From Planctomycetaceae bacterium (GTDB lineage Bacteria; Planctomycetota; Planctomycetia; Pirellulales; Pirellulaceae): DNA of 64,000 nucleotides. Every line of letters starts with the position of its first letter. Position 1 is the stretch's first letter. Under the pieces are notes generated by a model that worked only from the letters and a program-made list of their open reading frames with translations, was not told the DNA's origin and searched no databases. Made by a program: the position numbers and the translations under genes. The DNA is taken from contig JACKHN010000022.1 in assembly GCA_020638975.1 (NCBI GenBank), forward strand, positions 1-64,000, read 5' to 3'. This document shows, piece by piece, positions 8,163 through 16,333 of the stretch.

Positions 8163-9578
8163 TCAACTGCCACTTCCCATTGCAGGACTCAAGGCTGGCT
8201 CATCCAGATCCAGACGATACAGAATCTGGTTGTAGTCGTATCGCGGCGTCGCCTGCGGATAGGTTGGTGCGAGTGCATCTCCCTTCGACGGTCCGGCGAA
8301 GAGAGTCGTATAAGTCCCTTCGAAGAACAGATGCGGCGCGTCTTCGGTCGTGAACTCGGGGTGAAGCTGCGGGTTGTAAAACGAGTAGTTCTGGTGCGAG
8401 AGTACCTTCACGGCGGTACCCCAAGGGCCGAACGGCGATTCGGCTTCCGCGTACCAGATTTCCCCAAAGCCAGAAGGTTTTCCGAACGCTTCCATGAAGA
8501 TCGTCACCCAGCGTTTTCGATATCCGTTCCACGCGACGCTCCCGCTGTGAGGCTTTACTTTCACGCCCTCGGCAGATGTTAAGTGCGTCGGGGCGTCGAT
8601 CGATTGCCACGTTGCGGGATCACTCCACGCTTCATAGGTCGCCGGAAACTTCAACACAGGCAGCGGGTTTCCGAAGAGCACCCATCTTGTTCCAGCATCG
8701 TCGTCCCAGAACGCCGTGTGGCCATGCGGAATCTTTGGCTCAGGAGTGTCGTCCCCTTTATTCCAGAGCACGCGTTTGACTTCAAACTCTTGAGTGGCCT
8801 CGTTCCACTCGCACAATCCTCGCTGCCACGCGGAAAGTGGCGGATCGACTTTGACGTATGTGGCAACAAGATGCGAATCTCCGCTGGCATCGTCGAGACT
8901 CACCAGTCCGAATAACCATGTTGGACCGCGGCCGGGCAATTTGGCAACGCCTCGTGGTTGGCCTGTCGTGTCGCGGAAGTACTCAAGCGGCAAGTCCAAT
9001 GGCGGCTCGAACGACTTTAGCGGTTGCGTCGCGGACGTAGCCGAGCTGGCGTGATAGATTCCCAGCGGATAGCGAGCCAAGTTCGAATCGCCCCAAAGCC
9101 AATGCAACTTGCCGCGGTGGAGCGCCGTCTGAACGCTGTCGCAGCCAACAATCCCGGAGTCGGAGACAAGTGCCTGCTCGCCTAATTTCTCCGATTCGGC
9201 GTACAGCCCCGAGCCAGTGATTCGTCCAATTCGTTTTGCAATGACGCGACGATCGACTTCAATGCGGAGTGTGCTGCTTGAGCGAGGCGTCAATCGCACG
9301 CCTTCATACCCAAAACCATCGGGCTCGACACCGTAGCCTTGCCCCTGCACATGAAACCACGTCTCCTGTCCCAGCAGTTCCGGCGCGTCGCAGGCAATTA
9401 CCCCGGCGTTATCGGAGACGAATCGCAGCCCACTGACCGTCCGCAATTCAACCAGCGGCACCGGCCAGCCCGACGCCTTGTCAACGATCTCGATTCGACA
9501 TCCATCAGCCGCAGCAAGTTCCTGTGCGGGCACGGCGAGAAGGATCAACAGCACACTGACGACACAGTGGATTCGCAT
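8163..9578 (-). CDS. Exported protein of unknown function, beta-propeller-like
   Basis: 471 aa from the ATG at 9578, which starts directly before a good signal peptide (MRIHCVVSVLLILLAVPA, cleavage after about residue 25); an earlier in-frame start adds a hydrophilic leader. About 28-115 looks like a beta-sandwich (VDKASGWPVPLVELRTVSG, Carboxypeptidase-regulatory-like). The rest has repeated W/G-rich strands (LHWLWGDSNLARYPLGIY, WLFGLVSLDDASG, GTRWVLFGNPLPVL) reminiscent of five-bladed propellers of glycoside hydrolase-like proteins. Not confidently assigned to a family. First gene of the presumed sulfated-glycan cluster. Confidence 0.7.
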   Translation of the reverse strand: MRIHCVVSVLLILLAVPAQELAAADGCRIEIVDKASGWPVPLVELRTVSGLRFVSDNAGVIACDAPELLGQETWFHVQGQGYGVEPDGFGYEGVRLTPRSSSTLRIEVDRRVIAKRIGRITGSGLYAESEKLGEQALVSDSGIVGCDSVQTALHRGKLHWLWGDSNLARYPLGIYHASSATSATQPLKSFEPPLDLPLEYFRDTTGQPRGVAKLPGRGPTWLFGLVSLDDASGDSHLVATYVKVDPPLSAWQRGLCEWNEATQEFEVKRVLWNKGDDTPEPKIPHGHTAFWDDDAGTRWVLFGNPLPVLKFPATYEAWSDPATWQSIDAPTHLTSAEGVKVKPHSGSVAWNGYRKRWVTIFMEAFGKPSGFGEIWYAEAESPFGPWGTAVKVLSHQNYSFYNPQLHPEFTTEDAPHLFFEGTYTTLFAGPSKGDALAPTYPQATPRYDYNQILYRLDLDEPALSPAMGSGS

Positions 9579-9776
9579 TTGCGTTTGCTTTCGATGACGA
9601 TGTTGAGAATGAGGTCGAGTCAGTTGAGCCATAATAGACCGAACGCGGCGCGTCCAGCTACCAATTCTGTCAGTTTCGATTCGACTGTGCCCAATGGGGT
9701 ATGAAACAAGCTAGAATGCGATCGCTGATTCCTCTACCGCTGTCGACAATCCAATTGAAGAGGCTTTGCGAGAACC

Positions 9777-11243
9777 ATGATGACACATTCGACGAACAAT
9801 TCGCTTTTGGCTCTTACGGTGAACGGGGCTGTGATTGCTCTGATACTTGCCACGACGCCGTACTGTCTGTCCGACGATCCCGTCACACTTAACGGCAAGG
9901 ACGACGGTTATCGTGGCATCTGGTACATGAACCAACCGTCGAACGACGAGTACGTCTACAAGTACAGTGGCGGACTGGGGACCTATTGCGCCAAACACCG
10001 TCCCTTTGCCATTTACTGCAAAGAAGTGGACAAGACGTTTTTCTGCTACGGCGGGACGACGAAAGAGAGCAACCAGCAGTTGTTACACATGGTCTCGTAT
10101 TTCGATCACAAGACAAAGACTGTGCCGCGACCGACGGTTTTACTCAACAAGCACACGAGCGATGCACACGACAATCCAGTCATCTCAGTTGACGATGAAG
10201 GCTACATCTGGATCTTCTCGACCTCGCATGGCACGTCGCGACCTTCCTATATCCATCGCAGTAGACAGCCCTATGACATCGACGAGTTTGAACTGGTTCC
10301 TGCGACGAGAGCCGATGGCGATCGACGGGTGCCGATCACGAACTTCTCCTACATGCAGGCGTGGCACCAAGCCGACGAAGGCTTTCTCTGTTTCTTCACT
10401 CGCTATAACTATCCAGCAAGTCGCACGATTTGCTTCATGAACAGCACGGATGGTGTGAACTGGAGTGAGTGGCAGCGTCTGGCAGCGATCGACGAAGGGC
10501 ACTACCAAATCAGTGCCGTCGGAAAGACGCGAGCCGGTTCAATGTTTAACTATCATCCTAAGGGCAAGGGCTTGAACTGGCGGACGAATCTATACTACAT
10601 CGAAACGAAAGATGTTGGAAAGACATGGCAGACCATCGAGGGCCAACCGCTTGAACTTCCGTTGACCGAGGTCAAGAATGCCGCACTCGTTCACGATTAT
10701 GAAGCCGAGGGATTAAACGTCTATCTGAAAGACGTTCGCTTTGACGAGCATGATAATCCCGTGCTTCTCTACATCACTAGCAAAGGCTACGAATCCGGCC
10801 CGAAGAATGATCCTCGCACTTGGACCATCGCGAAGTGGACCGGAAATCAATGGACGATGCACGCGGTGACGACTTCGGACAACAACTACGATTTCGGAGA
10901 ACTCTGGATTGAATCGCCTGATGACTGGCGAATCATCGGCCCGACGGAAACTGGGCCCCAACCGTACAACCCCGGCGGCGAAGTTGCCATGTGGCAAAGT
11001 CGCAATCAAGGCGAATCCTGGACGAAGATGCGACAGCTAACTTCCAAAAGCGAGATGAACCACACTTACGTCCGGCGACCGCTGAACGCCCATCCGGACT
11101 TCTATGCCTTTTGGGCAGACGGTCATGGCCGTAAGCCATCGGAATCGAGCCTGTACTTCTCCGACCGTGACGGCAATGTTTACGTGTTGCCTCGCCAGAT
11201 GGCGGCAAATTCGCAAGCGACACCCAAGCTCGCAGCGCCGTAG
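9777..11243 (+). CDS. BNR_4 repeat protein, exported
   Basis: 488 aa. A signal-like hydrophobic stretch (about 10-30, ending YCLSDDP) precedes NGKDDGYRGIWYMNQPS, KYSGGLGTYCAKHRPFAIY and EGYIWIFSTSHGTSRPSYIHRS, which are hallmark stretches of BNR_4 (sialidase-like propeller) proteins. Some relatives with this fold are polysaccharide lyases, but no catalytic set is proved here. Divergent from the sulfatase cluster, 198 nt from the first gene of that cluster; likely part of the same glycan-use functions. Confidence 0.8.
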   Translation: MMTHSTNNSLLALTVNGAVIALILATTPYCLSDDPVTLNGKDDGYRGIWYMNQPSNDEYVYKYSGGLGTYCAKHRPFAIYCKEVDKTFFCYGGTTKESNQQLLHMVSYFDHKTKTVPRPTVLLNKHTSDAHDNPVISVDDEGYIWIFSTSHGTSRPSYIHRSRQPYDIDEFELVPATRADGDRRVPITNFSYMQAWHQADEGFLCFFTRYNYPASRTICFMNSTDGVNWSEWQRLAAIDEGHYQISAVGKTRAGSMFNYHPKGKGLNWRTNLYYIETKDVGKTWQTIEGQPLELPLTEVKNAALVHDYEAEGLNVYLKDVRFDEHDNPVLLYITSKGYESGPKNDPRTWTIAKWTGNQWTMHAVTTSDNNYDFGELWIESPDDWRIIGPTETGPQPYNPGGEVAMWQSRNQGESWTKMRQLTSKSEMNHTYVRRPLNAHPDFYAFWADGHGRKPSESSLYFSDRDGNVYVLPRQMAANSQATPKLAAP

Positions 11244-11247
11244 AGCA

Positions 11248-11267
11248 GAACGGAATCCATTCCGTTC
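11248..11267. terminator. Hairpin between converging BNR_4 and aldehyde dehydrogenase genes
   Basis: GAACGGAATCCATTCCGTTC, 9-bp perfect arms with a 2-nt loop, just after the BNR_4 stop. A second, weaker hairpin (GTGGACC/GGTCCGC, about 11299-11321) follows. Together they could stop both converging transcripts. The segment is bounded by GTAG and CCTAC, like other intergenic palindromes here. Confidence 0.45.
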
Positions 11268-11333
11268 GACTCGCGACAAAGGCACGTCGAATCGCAGCGT
11301 GGACCAATCCAAAGGTCCGCGACAAGTTTCGCC

Positions 11334-12815
11334 CTACGCAAGGCTCATCGTGACGGTCTTCAATTCCGTGTAGTTTGCCAACGCTGCTTCGCCGCACTCC
11401 CGACCGATACCGCTCATCTTGAACCCGCCGAAGGGGGCCGCTGCGTCGAAGACGTCGTAGCAATTCACCCAGACGGTTCCGGCGCGCACGCTGTTCGCGA
11501 TGCGATGAGCTTTCGAGACGTCACGCGTCCACACGGCGGCAGCCAATCCGAAGCACGTGTTGTTGGCGCGTGTGACGACTTCGTCGAAGCCCTTGAAGCT
11601 CAGGATATTCATTACCGGGCCAAAGATCTCTTCTTGGGCGATCGCCATGTCATCAGTCACGCCTGTAAAGACAGTCGGCTCGACAAAGTAGCCTTTGTCG
11701 CCAAAGCGATTTCCGCCAGCAACACAAGCAGCTCCCTGCTCTTTGCCTTTCTCGATGTAGCCCAAAATTTTGTCGAACTGAGCCTGGTCGACTTGCGGTC
11801 CCTGCGTGGTCTTGGCATCGAAGGGATTGCCGAGAACACGGCTGTTTGCTCGCTCCACCATCTTGTCGACGAATTCATCGTGGACCGACTCTTCGACAAA
11901 CAAGCGACTGCCAGCACAGCAGCACTGGCCTTGATTAAAGAACAAGCCAAACTCGGCTCCAGCGACGGCCGCATCGATATCGGCATCCGCGAAGACAATG
12001 TTCGGACTTTTGCCTCCCAGTTCGAAGGTTAATCGCTTTAAGGTCTGAGCTGCGTCGGCCATGATAATCTGAGCCGTACGATGTTCGCCGGTGAAGGCGA
12101 TCTTGTCGACGCCGGGATGTTTTACCAAGGCAGCACCCGCCGTCGGCCCGTAGCCGGGAACGACATTGATCACGCCCGGCGGGAAGCCCGCCTCCATCGC
12201 GATCTCCGCCATTCGTAAGCACGTGAGCGGCGTCTGCTCGGCGGGCTTCATGACGATCGTGCAACCAGCCGCCAAGGCCGGTCCCCATTTCCAAGCTGCC
12301 ATCAGCATCGGAAAGTTCCAGGGAATGATCTGACCACAGACACCGAGCGGTTCGCGTCGCGTATAGCAGAAATGATTCCCACGAATTGGAATCGTATCGC
12401 CGTGAATCTTGTCAGCCCAACCGGCATAGTAGTGCAGACAGTCGATGACCAAGGGGAGATCTGCGGCACGGGCATCGGAAATCGGCTTTCCGTTGTCGAG
12501 TGACTCGAGAGCGGCAAGTTCGTCGAAGTTGTCTTCGAGCAAGTTCGCCAGCTTGGTCATCAACTTGCCGCGATCGCGTGCATCCATCGTTGCCCACGGC
12601 CCGGATTCAAAGGCCTTGCGCGCGGCTTTCGCAGCCAGATCGATGTCCGCGGCGTCGCCTTCCGCAACTTCCGCGATAACCTCTTCGGTGGCAGGATTGA
12701 CCGTGGCGAACGTTTTGCCGCTGACGGAGTCCTGCCACTTGCCGCCGATCAGAAGCTGCGTCTGGCGAATCTTGGGGAGGGTGTAGGTCGTCGGTTCGAG
12801 CGCGGTTGCCATCAT
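11334..12815 (-). CDS. NAD(P)-dependent aldehyde dehydrogenase
   Basis: 493 aa, full-length class 1/2-type aldehyde dehydrogenase. Visible: WNFPMLMAAWKWGPALAAG, MKPAEQTPL, the general-base Glu motif FELGGKSPN, and the nucleophile in NQGQCCCAGSR. Oxidises aldehydes to acids; cytoplasmic. Two adjacent ATGs occur; the second (12812) has better spacing to AAGGAG. It is the last gene of the molybdenum-hydroxylase operon, 83 nt after the MoaD-like gene, which suggests both oxidise an aldehyde or heterocycle in one pathway. Substrate unknown. Confidence 0.95.
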   Translation of the reverse strand: MMATALEPTTYTLPKIRQTQLLIGGKWQDSVSGKTFATVNPATEEVIAEVAEGDAADIDLAAKAARKAFESGPWATMDARDRGKLMTKLANLLEDNFDELAALESLDNGKPISDARAADLPLVIDCLHYYAGWADKIHGDTIPIRGNHFCYTRREPLGVCGQIIPWNFPMLMAAWKWGPALAAGCTIVMKPAEQTPLTCLRMAEIAMEAGFPPGVINVVPGYGPTAGAALVKHPGVDKIAFTGEHRTAQIIMADAAQTLKRLTFELGGKSPNIVFADADIDAAVAGAEFGLFFNQGQCCCAGSRLFVEESVHDEFVDKMVERANSRVLGNPFDAKTTQGPQVDQAQFDKILGYIEKGKEQGAACVAGGNRFGDKGYFVEPTVFTGVTDDMAIAQEEIFGPVMNILSFKGFDEVVTRANNTCFGLAAAVWTRDVSKAHRIANSVRAGTVWVNCYDVFDAAAPFGGFKMSGIGRECGEAALANYTELKTVTMSLA

Positions 12816-12836
12816 GCTTCTCCTTGTTCAGAAACG

Positions 12837-12894
12837 GTGGGGTAAGCTTCCAGCTTGCCAAATCGAAGATCCGCAAGCTGGAAGCTTACGCCAC
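12837..12894. repeat. Palindrome with 22-bp arms
   Basis: Arms 12837-12858 and 12873-12894 are inverted copies with one mismatch (core GTAAGCTTCCAGCTTGC), separated by a 14-nt loop. It fills most of the gap between the MoaD-like gene and the aldehyde dehydrogenase gene, just upstream of the latter's Shine-Dalgarno. Confidence 0.85.
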
Positions 12895-12898
12895 GCGA

Positions 12899-13162
12899 CT
12901 AACCACCGCCGATGGCGGGCAAAAAGTGTATTTCCGCATCTGGAGCCGTCCGCTGCAACATCCCTAACGTTGCCACCGACCCGCCGATATCCACGGCCAA
13001 TCCGGGCCGAATCTCTTCCTCCTGGCAGAGTCGTTCCTTGATGCCAGGAAAGCGTTGCTCGAGATTCTCGATCACTTGCCGCAGGTTCGTGCCGCCTACT
13101 TCAACAACTTCCTCGCCCTCGGTCAACGAACGCATCGGAGGTGGAATGAAGACGCGTGGCAT
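12899..13162 (-). CDS. MoaD/ThiS-like ubiquitin-fold sulfur carrier
   Basis: 87 aa. Pattern of a beta-grasp sulfur carrier: MPRVFIPPPMRSLTEGEEVVEV, a helix LRQVIENLEQRFPGIKERL, and the C-terminal IHFLPAIGGG ending in free Gly-Gly, the residue activated by a MoeB/ThiF-type E1 to a thiocarboxylate. Molybdopterin synthase small subunit is MoaD; here the gene sits between a Mo-hydroxylase large subunit and an aldehyde dehydrogenase, so a role in supplying sulfur for the cofactor or its sulfido ligand is reasonable but inferred. Other sulfur-carrier roles cannot be excluded. Confidence 0.82.
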   Translation of the reverse strand: MPRVFIPPPMRSLTEGEEVVEVGGTNLRQVIENLEQRFPGIKERLCQEEEIRPGLAVDIGGSVATLGMLQRTAPDAEIHFLPAIGGG

Positions 13163-13239
13163 GATCTTCGTAGGACAAGCCGCTAGATAGTCTATTTTAC
13201 TAAGTCGAATGTGTTCGTCGCATTGGTAGGCTGAAGCCA

Positions 13240-13337
13240 GTAGTGGTACAGTTTGAAATTCCTGAAAGTAGGACGGCCACTCTTGGCCGTCTTTTGTCGG
13301 GCAGGAGTGCCCGACTTACGGCAAAGTGTACCACTAC
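13240..13337. repeat. Nested palindrome with two inner hairpins
   Basis: Outer 11-bp perfect arms GTAGTGGTACA (13240-13250) and TGTACCACTAC (13327-13337) enclose two hairpins: GACGGCCA-CTCT-TGGCCGTC (13272-13291) and GTCGGGCA-GGAG-TGCCCGAC (13296-13315). Together they form a cruciform-like unit in the gap between the large-subunit gene and the MoaD-like gene. Confidence 0.85.
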
Positions 13338-13355
13338 CCTGAAGCCTAACCTACG

Positions 13356-15629
13356 TTAGCTTTCCTTCTTCAAGATCTCCGCCAACAACTTTGGCGGTGA
13401 CATCGGTAAATCGTGCATGCGGACACCGACAGCGTCGTAGATTGCATTGGCGATGGCTGCCGGTGGCGGACAAATTGGAACTTCACCGACGCCACGAACG
13501 CCGTACGGATGCTGCGGATCGGGGACTTCGACAATGATCGTGTCAATCATCGGAACGTCATAGCAAGTGGGAATACGGTAATCGAGATAGGTCGCGTTGC
13601 GCATCTCGCCTTTCTCGTCGTACCAGTATTCCTCGTTCAACGCCCAACCAATGCCCTGCACTGCTCCGCCTTGAATCTGGCCTTCGACGTAGCTGGGATG
13701 AATCGCGGTGCCACAATCCTGTGCGGCCGTATAACGGAGAATTTGAACCTTCCCAAGATCGACATCGACTTCGACGTCAACGCAGTGTGTGCCAAAAGCT
13801 CCGCCCTGAGTGGCTTCGCTTGAAGTGCCACGACCGATGACGGCTCCACCGGTTCCATGGAGCTTCGCAGCGATCTCCTTAAACGACAGGTGCTTTCCGG
13901 CGGGACCATGAAGACCGCCGTCGCTGTACGAGACCTTCGATGCATCCACGTCCCAGATCATTGCCGCGCGAGCGATCAACTGGCGTTGAATATCTTTGGC
14001 AGCTTCGATCGCAGCGATGCCTGTGGCGAACGTCACACGACTGCCGCCGGTGACGTCACAATAGCCAACACTGTCGGTATCGCCCACCGTCGGAGTTACT
14101 TCTTCGGCGGTGATGCCCAAAGCTTCTGCAAGTTGCATGGCGATACCCGTTCGCGAACCGCCGATATCCGTGGAACCTTCCAGCAACGAAACAGTGCCAT
14201 CGGGATTTACGGTCGCCGAGGCTGCGGACTTAAGGCCACAATTAAACCAGAATCCCGAAGCAATCCCGCGTCCCCGATGCTTGCCTTCGAGTGGCGCCTT
14301 GTAGTGCTCACTGTTCTTAATGGCTTCGACGGTCTCGACCATGCCCACACGGGCGTAGACCGGCCCGTCGACACGGCGGACTCCTTCTTTGGCGGCGTTC
14401 TTGATGCGGAAGTCAGCTGGATCGATGTCGATCTTCTCGCAGATCTCGTTAATCAAAGTCTCCGTTGCAAAAGCAACATGCGTAGAACCAGGTGCGCGAT
14501 ACGCGTTTGTGCGTGGTTTGTTTACACAGACATCAAACCCTTCGACACGACCGTTAGGCAGATCGTAACAAGCGAAGACACACATACACGCAGGGCCAAT
14601 CGGCGAACCGGTATAAGCACCCGCCTCAAACGCGATCCAAGCTTCGCCCGCGACGAGCTTGCCGTCTTTCGTCGCACCAAGCTTCACTTTCATGTGCGAA
14701 CCGGGCGTTGGACCAGTCGCCTCGAAGACACTGGTTCGCGACATGACCAACTTCACCGGGCGACCCGACTTCTTCGACAACATCGCGGCAACCGGCGGCA
14801 GATAGACCGAGATCTTGCCGCCGAATCCGCCTCCGATCTCCGTTGGAACGACTTTTACGTTCGAGATTGCAACTTTCAGCAACTCCGCCGTCTGCTGCCG
14901 AACCGAGAATGACCCCTGCGTGCTGAGCCAGACAGTGATCTTGCCGTCGGTGTTCCAAAACACAGTCGCATTATGCGGTTCGATATAGCCTTGATGCACC
15001 ATTGACGTATCGAACTCGCGTTCGACGATCACATCCGCCTTGGCGAATCCTGCCGCGATATCGCCCTTTTCGAACAGAAAATGCTTCGCAATGTTCGTTG
15101 GCTTCGAGTCCTTGCTGGCGGGCGCCGAGCCTACGGATTCGGTGCGAATGTCGTCGTTCAAGACAGGCGACTCGGCGGACATCGCCTTGCGAACATCCAA
15201 AACTGGGGGGAGCAATTCGTACTCGACCTTGATCAGCTTAATGGCTTCTTCGGCAATATGGATATTGTCGGCAGCCACAGCGGCGATGGCATGGCCTTTG
15301 TAAAGCACCTTGCCGCGAGCCAGGACGTTCGCCGTGAGGTGTCGCATGTTCGCGGCACCTTCACCCAACTCGACAATTCGATCACCCTGCTCTGGCAAGT
15401 CGGCGGAAGTCACGACCGCACGTACTCCCGCAAGAGCTTCAGCTTTAGAAGTATCGATGCTCTTAATTTTGGCATGAGCGTGCGGGCTGCGAAGCGTTGC
15501 GCCATAGAGCATGCCCGTCAGCTTGATGTCTGCACCGTACTTCGCGCGTCCCGTCACTTTATCTGCACCGTCGTGCCGGACGGGCCGTGTGCCAATGACT
15601 TTGTATTTTGGCTTATCTGCGGTTGCCAT
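13356..15629 (-). CDS. Xanthine dehydrogenase family Mo-binding large subunit
   Basis: 757 aa, usual length for separate large subunits of the xanthine oxidase/CO-dehydrogenase family. TGRAKYGADIKLTGMLYGATLRSPHAHAKI at the N-terminus, IGGGFGGK (Mo-cofactor region), AYRAPGSTH, and near the C-terminus GVRGVGEVPICPPPAA with the Glu that acts as base in Mo hydroxylases. Binds molybdopterin and hydroxylates an aromatic heterocycle, purine or aldehyde; no clear active-site loop identifies the substrate (no AYXCSFR-type CO dehydrogenase loop is seen). Third gene of the operon, GAGGA before the ATG. Confidence 0.93.
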   Translation of the reverse strand: MATADKPKYKVIGTRPVRHDGADKVTGRAKYGADIKLTGMLYGATLRSPHAHAKIKSIDTSKAEALAGVRAVVTSADLPEQGDRIVELGEGAANMRHLTANVLARGKVLYKGHAIAAVAADNIHIAEEAIKLIKVEYELLPPVLDVRKAMSAESPVLNDDIRTESVGSAPASKDSKPTNIAKHFLFEKGDIAAGFAKADVIVEREFDTSMVHQGYIEPHNATVFWNTDGKITVWLSTQGSFSVRQQTAELLKVAISNVKVVPTEIGGGFGGKISVYLPPVAAMLSKKSGRPVKLVMSRTSVFEATGPTPGSHMKVKLGATKDGKLVAGEAWIAFEAGAYTGSPIGPACMCVFACYDLPNGRVEGFDVCVNKPRTNAYRAPGSTHVAFATETLINEICEKIDIDPADFRIKNAAKEGVRRVDGPVYARVGMVETVEAIKNSEHYKAPLEGKHRGRGIASGFWFNCGLKSAASATVNPDGTVSLLEGSTDIGGSRTGIAMQLAEALGITAEEVTPTVGDTDSVGYCDVTGGSRVTFATGIAAIEAAKDIQRQLIARAAMIWDVDASKVSYSDGGLHGPAGKHLSFKEIAAKLHGTGGAVIGRGTSSEATQGGAFGTHCVDVEVDVDLGKVQILRYTAAQDCGTAIHPSYVEGQIQGGAVQGIGWALNEEYWYDEKGEMRNATYLDYRIPTCYDVPMIDTIIVEVPDPQHPYGVRGVGEVPICPPPAAIANAIYDAVGVRMHDLPMSPPKLLAEILKKES

Positions 15630-15654
15630 TACTCGAATCCTCGTTGATATGTTT

Positions 15655-15720
15655 GTTTAACCCAGTCGCATCGCGACGGCTTGGCCTCGGTCACTCCGTC
15701 GCGATGCGACTGGATTAAAC
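15655..15720. repeat. Palindrome with 25-bp arms
   Basis: Arms 15655-15679 and 15696-15720 are inverted copies with a single mismatch (core CCAGTCGCATCGCGACGG), with a 16-nt loop. It lies in the 108-nt gap between the 2Fe-2S and Mo subunit genes. Confidence 0.88.
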
Positions 15721-15737
15721 GAGGGAAAATTATTGGC

Positions 15738-16226
15738 TTAGACACTCCTAGCGACTTGCCGCTTCTCGGCGGCGGCTTGCACGGCGCGTACGATCTTGTC
15801 ATAGCCGGTGCAACGGCACAGATTACCCGCCAAGTAGAATCGAATATCATCTTCACTTGGATTTGGATTTTCGGCGAGCAAGGCTTCGGTCTGGACGATG
15901 AATCCCGGCGTGCAGATTCCGCATTGCAATGCAGCGCCTTCGAGGAACGCCGATTGAACCTCGTCGAGATGCGAGCCGCATGCGACGCCTTCGATCGTCC
16001 GCAGTTCAGCACCTTCGGCTTCGACGGCCAGCACCAGACAACTCACAACCGGGCGTCCGTCCATCAGCACAGTGCAGGCACCGCAGTTTCCGTTGGAGCA
16101 ACCTTCCTTGGTACCGGTGAAATCGAGATTGTTTCGCAATACTTCGAGCAGCGTTTGTCGAGGTTCGCAGAGAACCTCAGTCTGATCACCGTTGATCGTA
16201 AGTGTGACAACACGTTTACCTGACAT
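15738..16226 (-). CDS. (2Fe-2S) small subunit of the molybdenum hydroxylase
   Basis: 162 aa. Two 2Fe-2S cluster sites: plant-type GCSNGNCGACTVL plus a later Cys, and the C-terminal CGICTPGF with CRCTGY. Transfers electrons from the Mo centre to the FAD subunit. Length and Cys spacing match CoxS/QorS/YagT-type subunits. No Tat signal is visible, so the complex is probably cytoplasmic. Second gene of the operon, TGGAG before the ATG. Confidence 0.96.
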   Translation of the reverse strand: MSGKRVVTLTINGDQTEVLCEPRQTLLEVLRNNLDFTGTKEGCSNGNCGACTVLMDGRPVVSCLVLAVEAEGAELRTIEGVACGSHLDEVQSAFLEGAALQCGICTPGFIVQTEALLAENPNPSEDDIRFYLAGNLCRCTGYDKIVRAVQAAAEKRQVARSV

Positions 16227-16257
16227 GAATGACTCCAGGGTATTGATTTATCATTGC

Positions 16258-16314
16258 AACCCGCCGCGTAAGCGAGGAAGGGCCAAGCCAAGATCCTCGC
16301 TTACGCTTCGGGTT
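16258..16314. repeat. Palindrome with 21-bp arms
   Basis: AACCCGCCGCGTAAGCGAGGA-like arm at 16258-16278 pairs with 16294-16314 with two mismatches; loop about 15 nt. It occupies the gap between the FAD-subunit and 2Fe-2S-subunit genes. Confidence 0.8.
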
Positions 16315-16333
16315 ACGATAGATTCGTTCGCGG

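Noticed and set aside
13857..14912. Plus-strand open frame of 351 codons inside the Mo-hydroxylase gene
   Set aside because: Antisense of a well-supported gene; no motif or Shine-Dalgarno of note.
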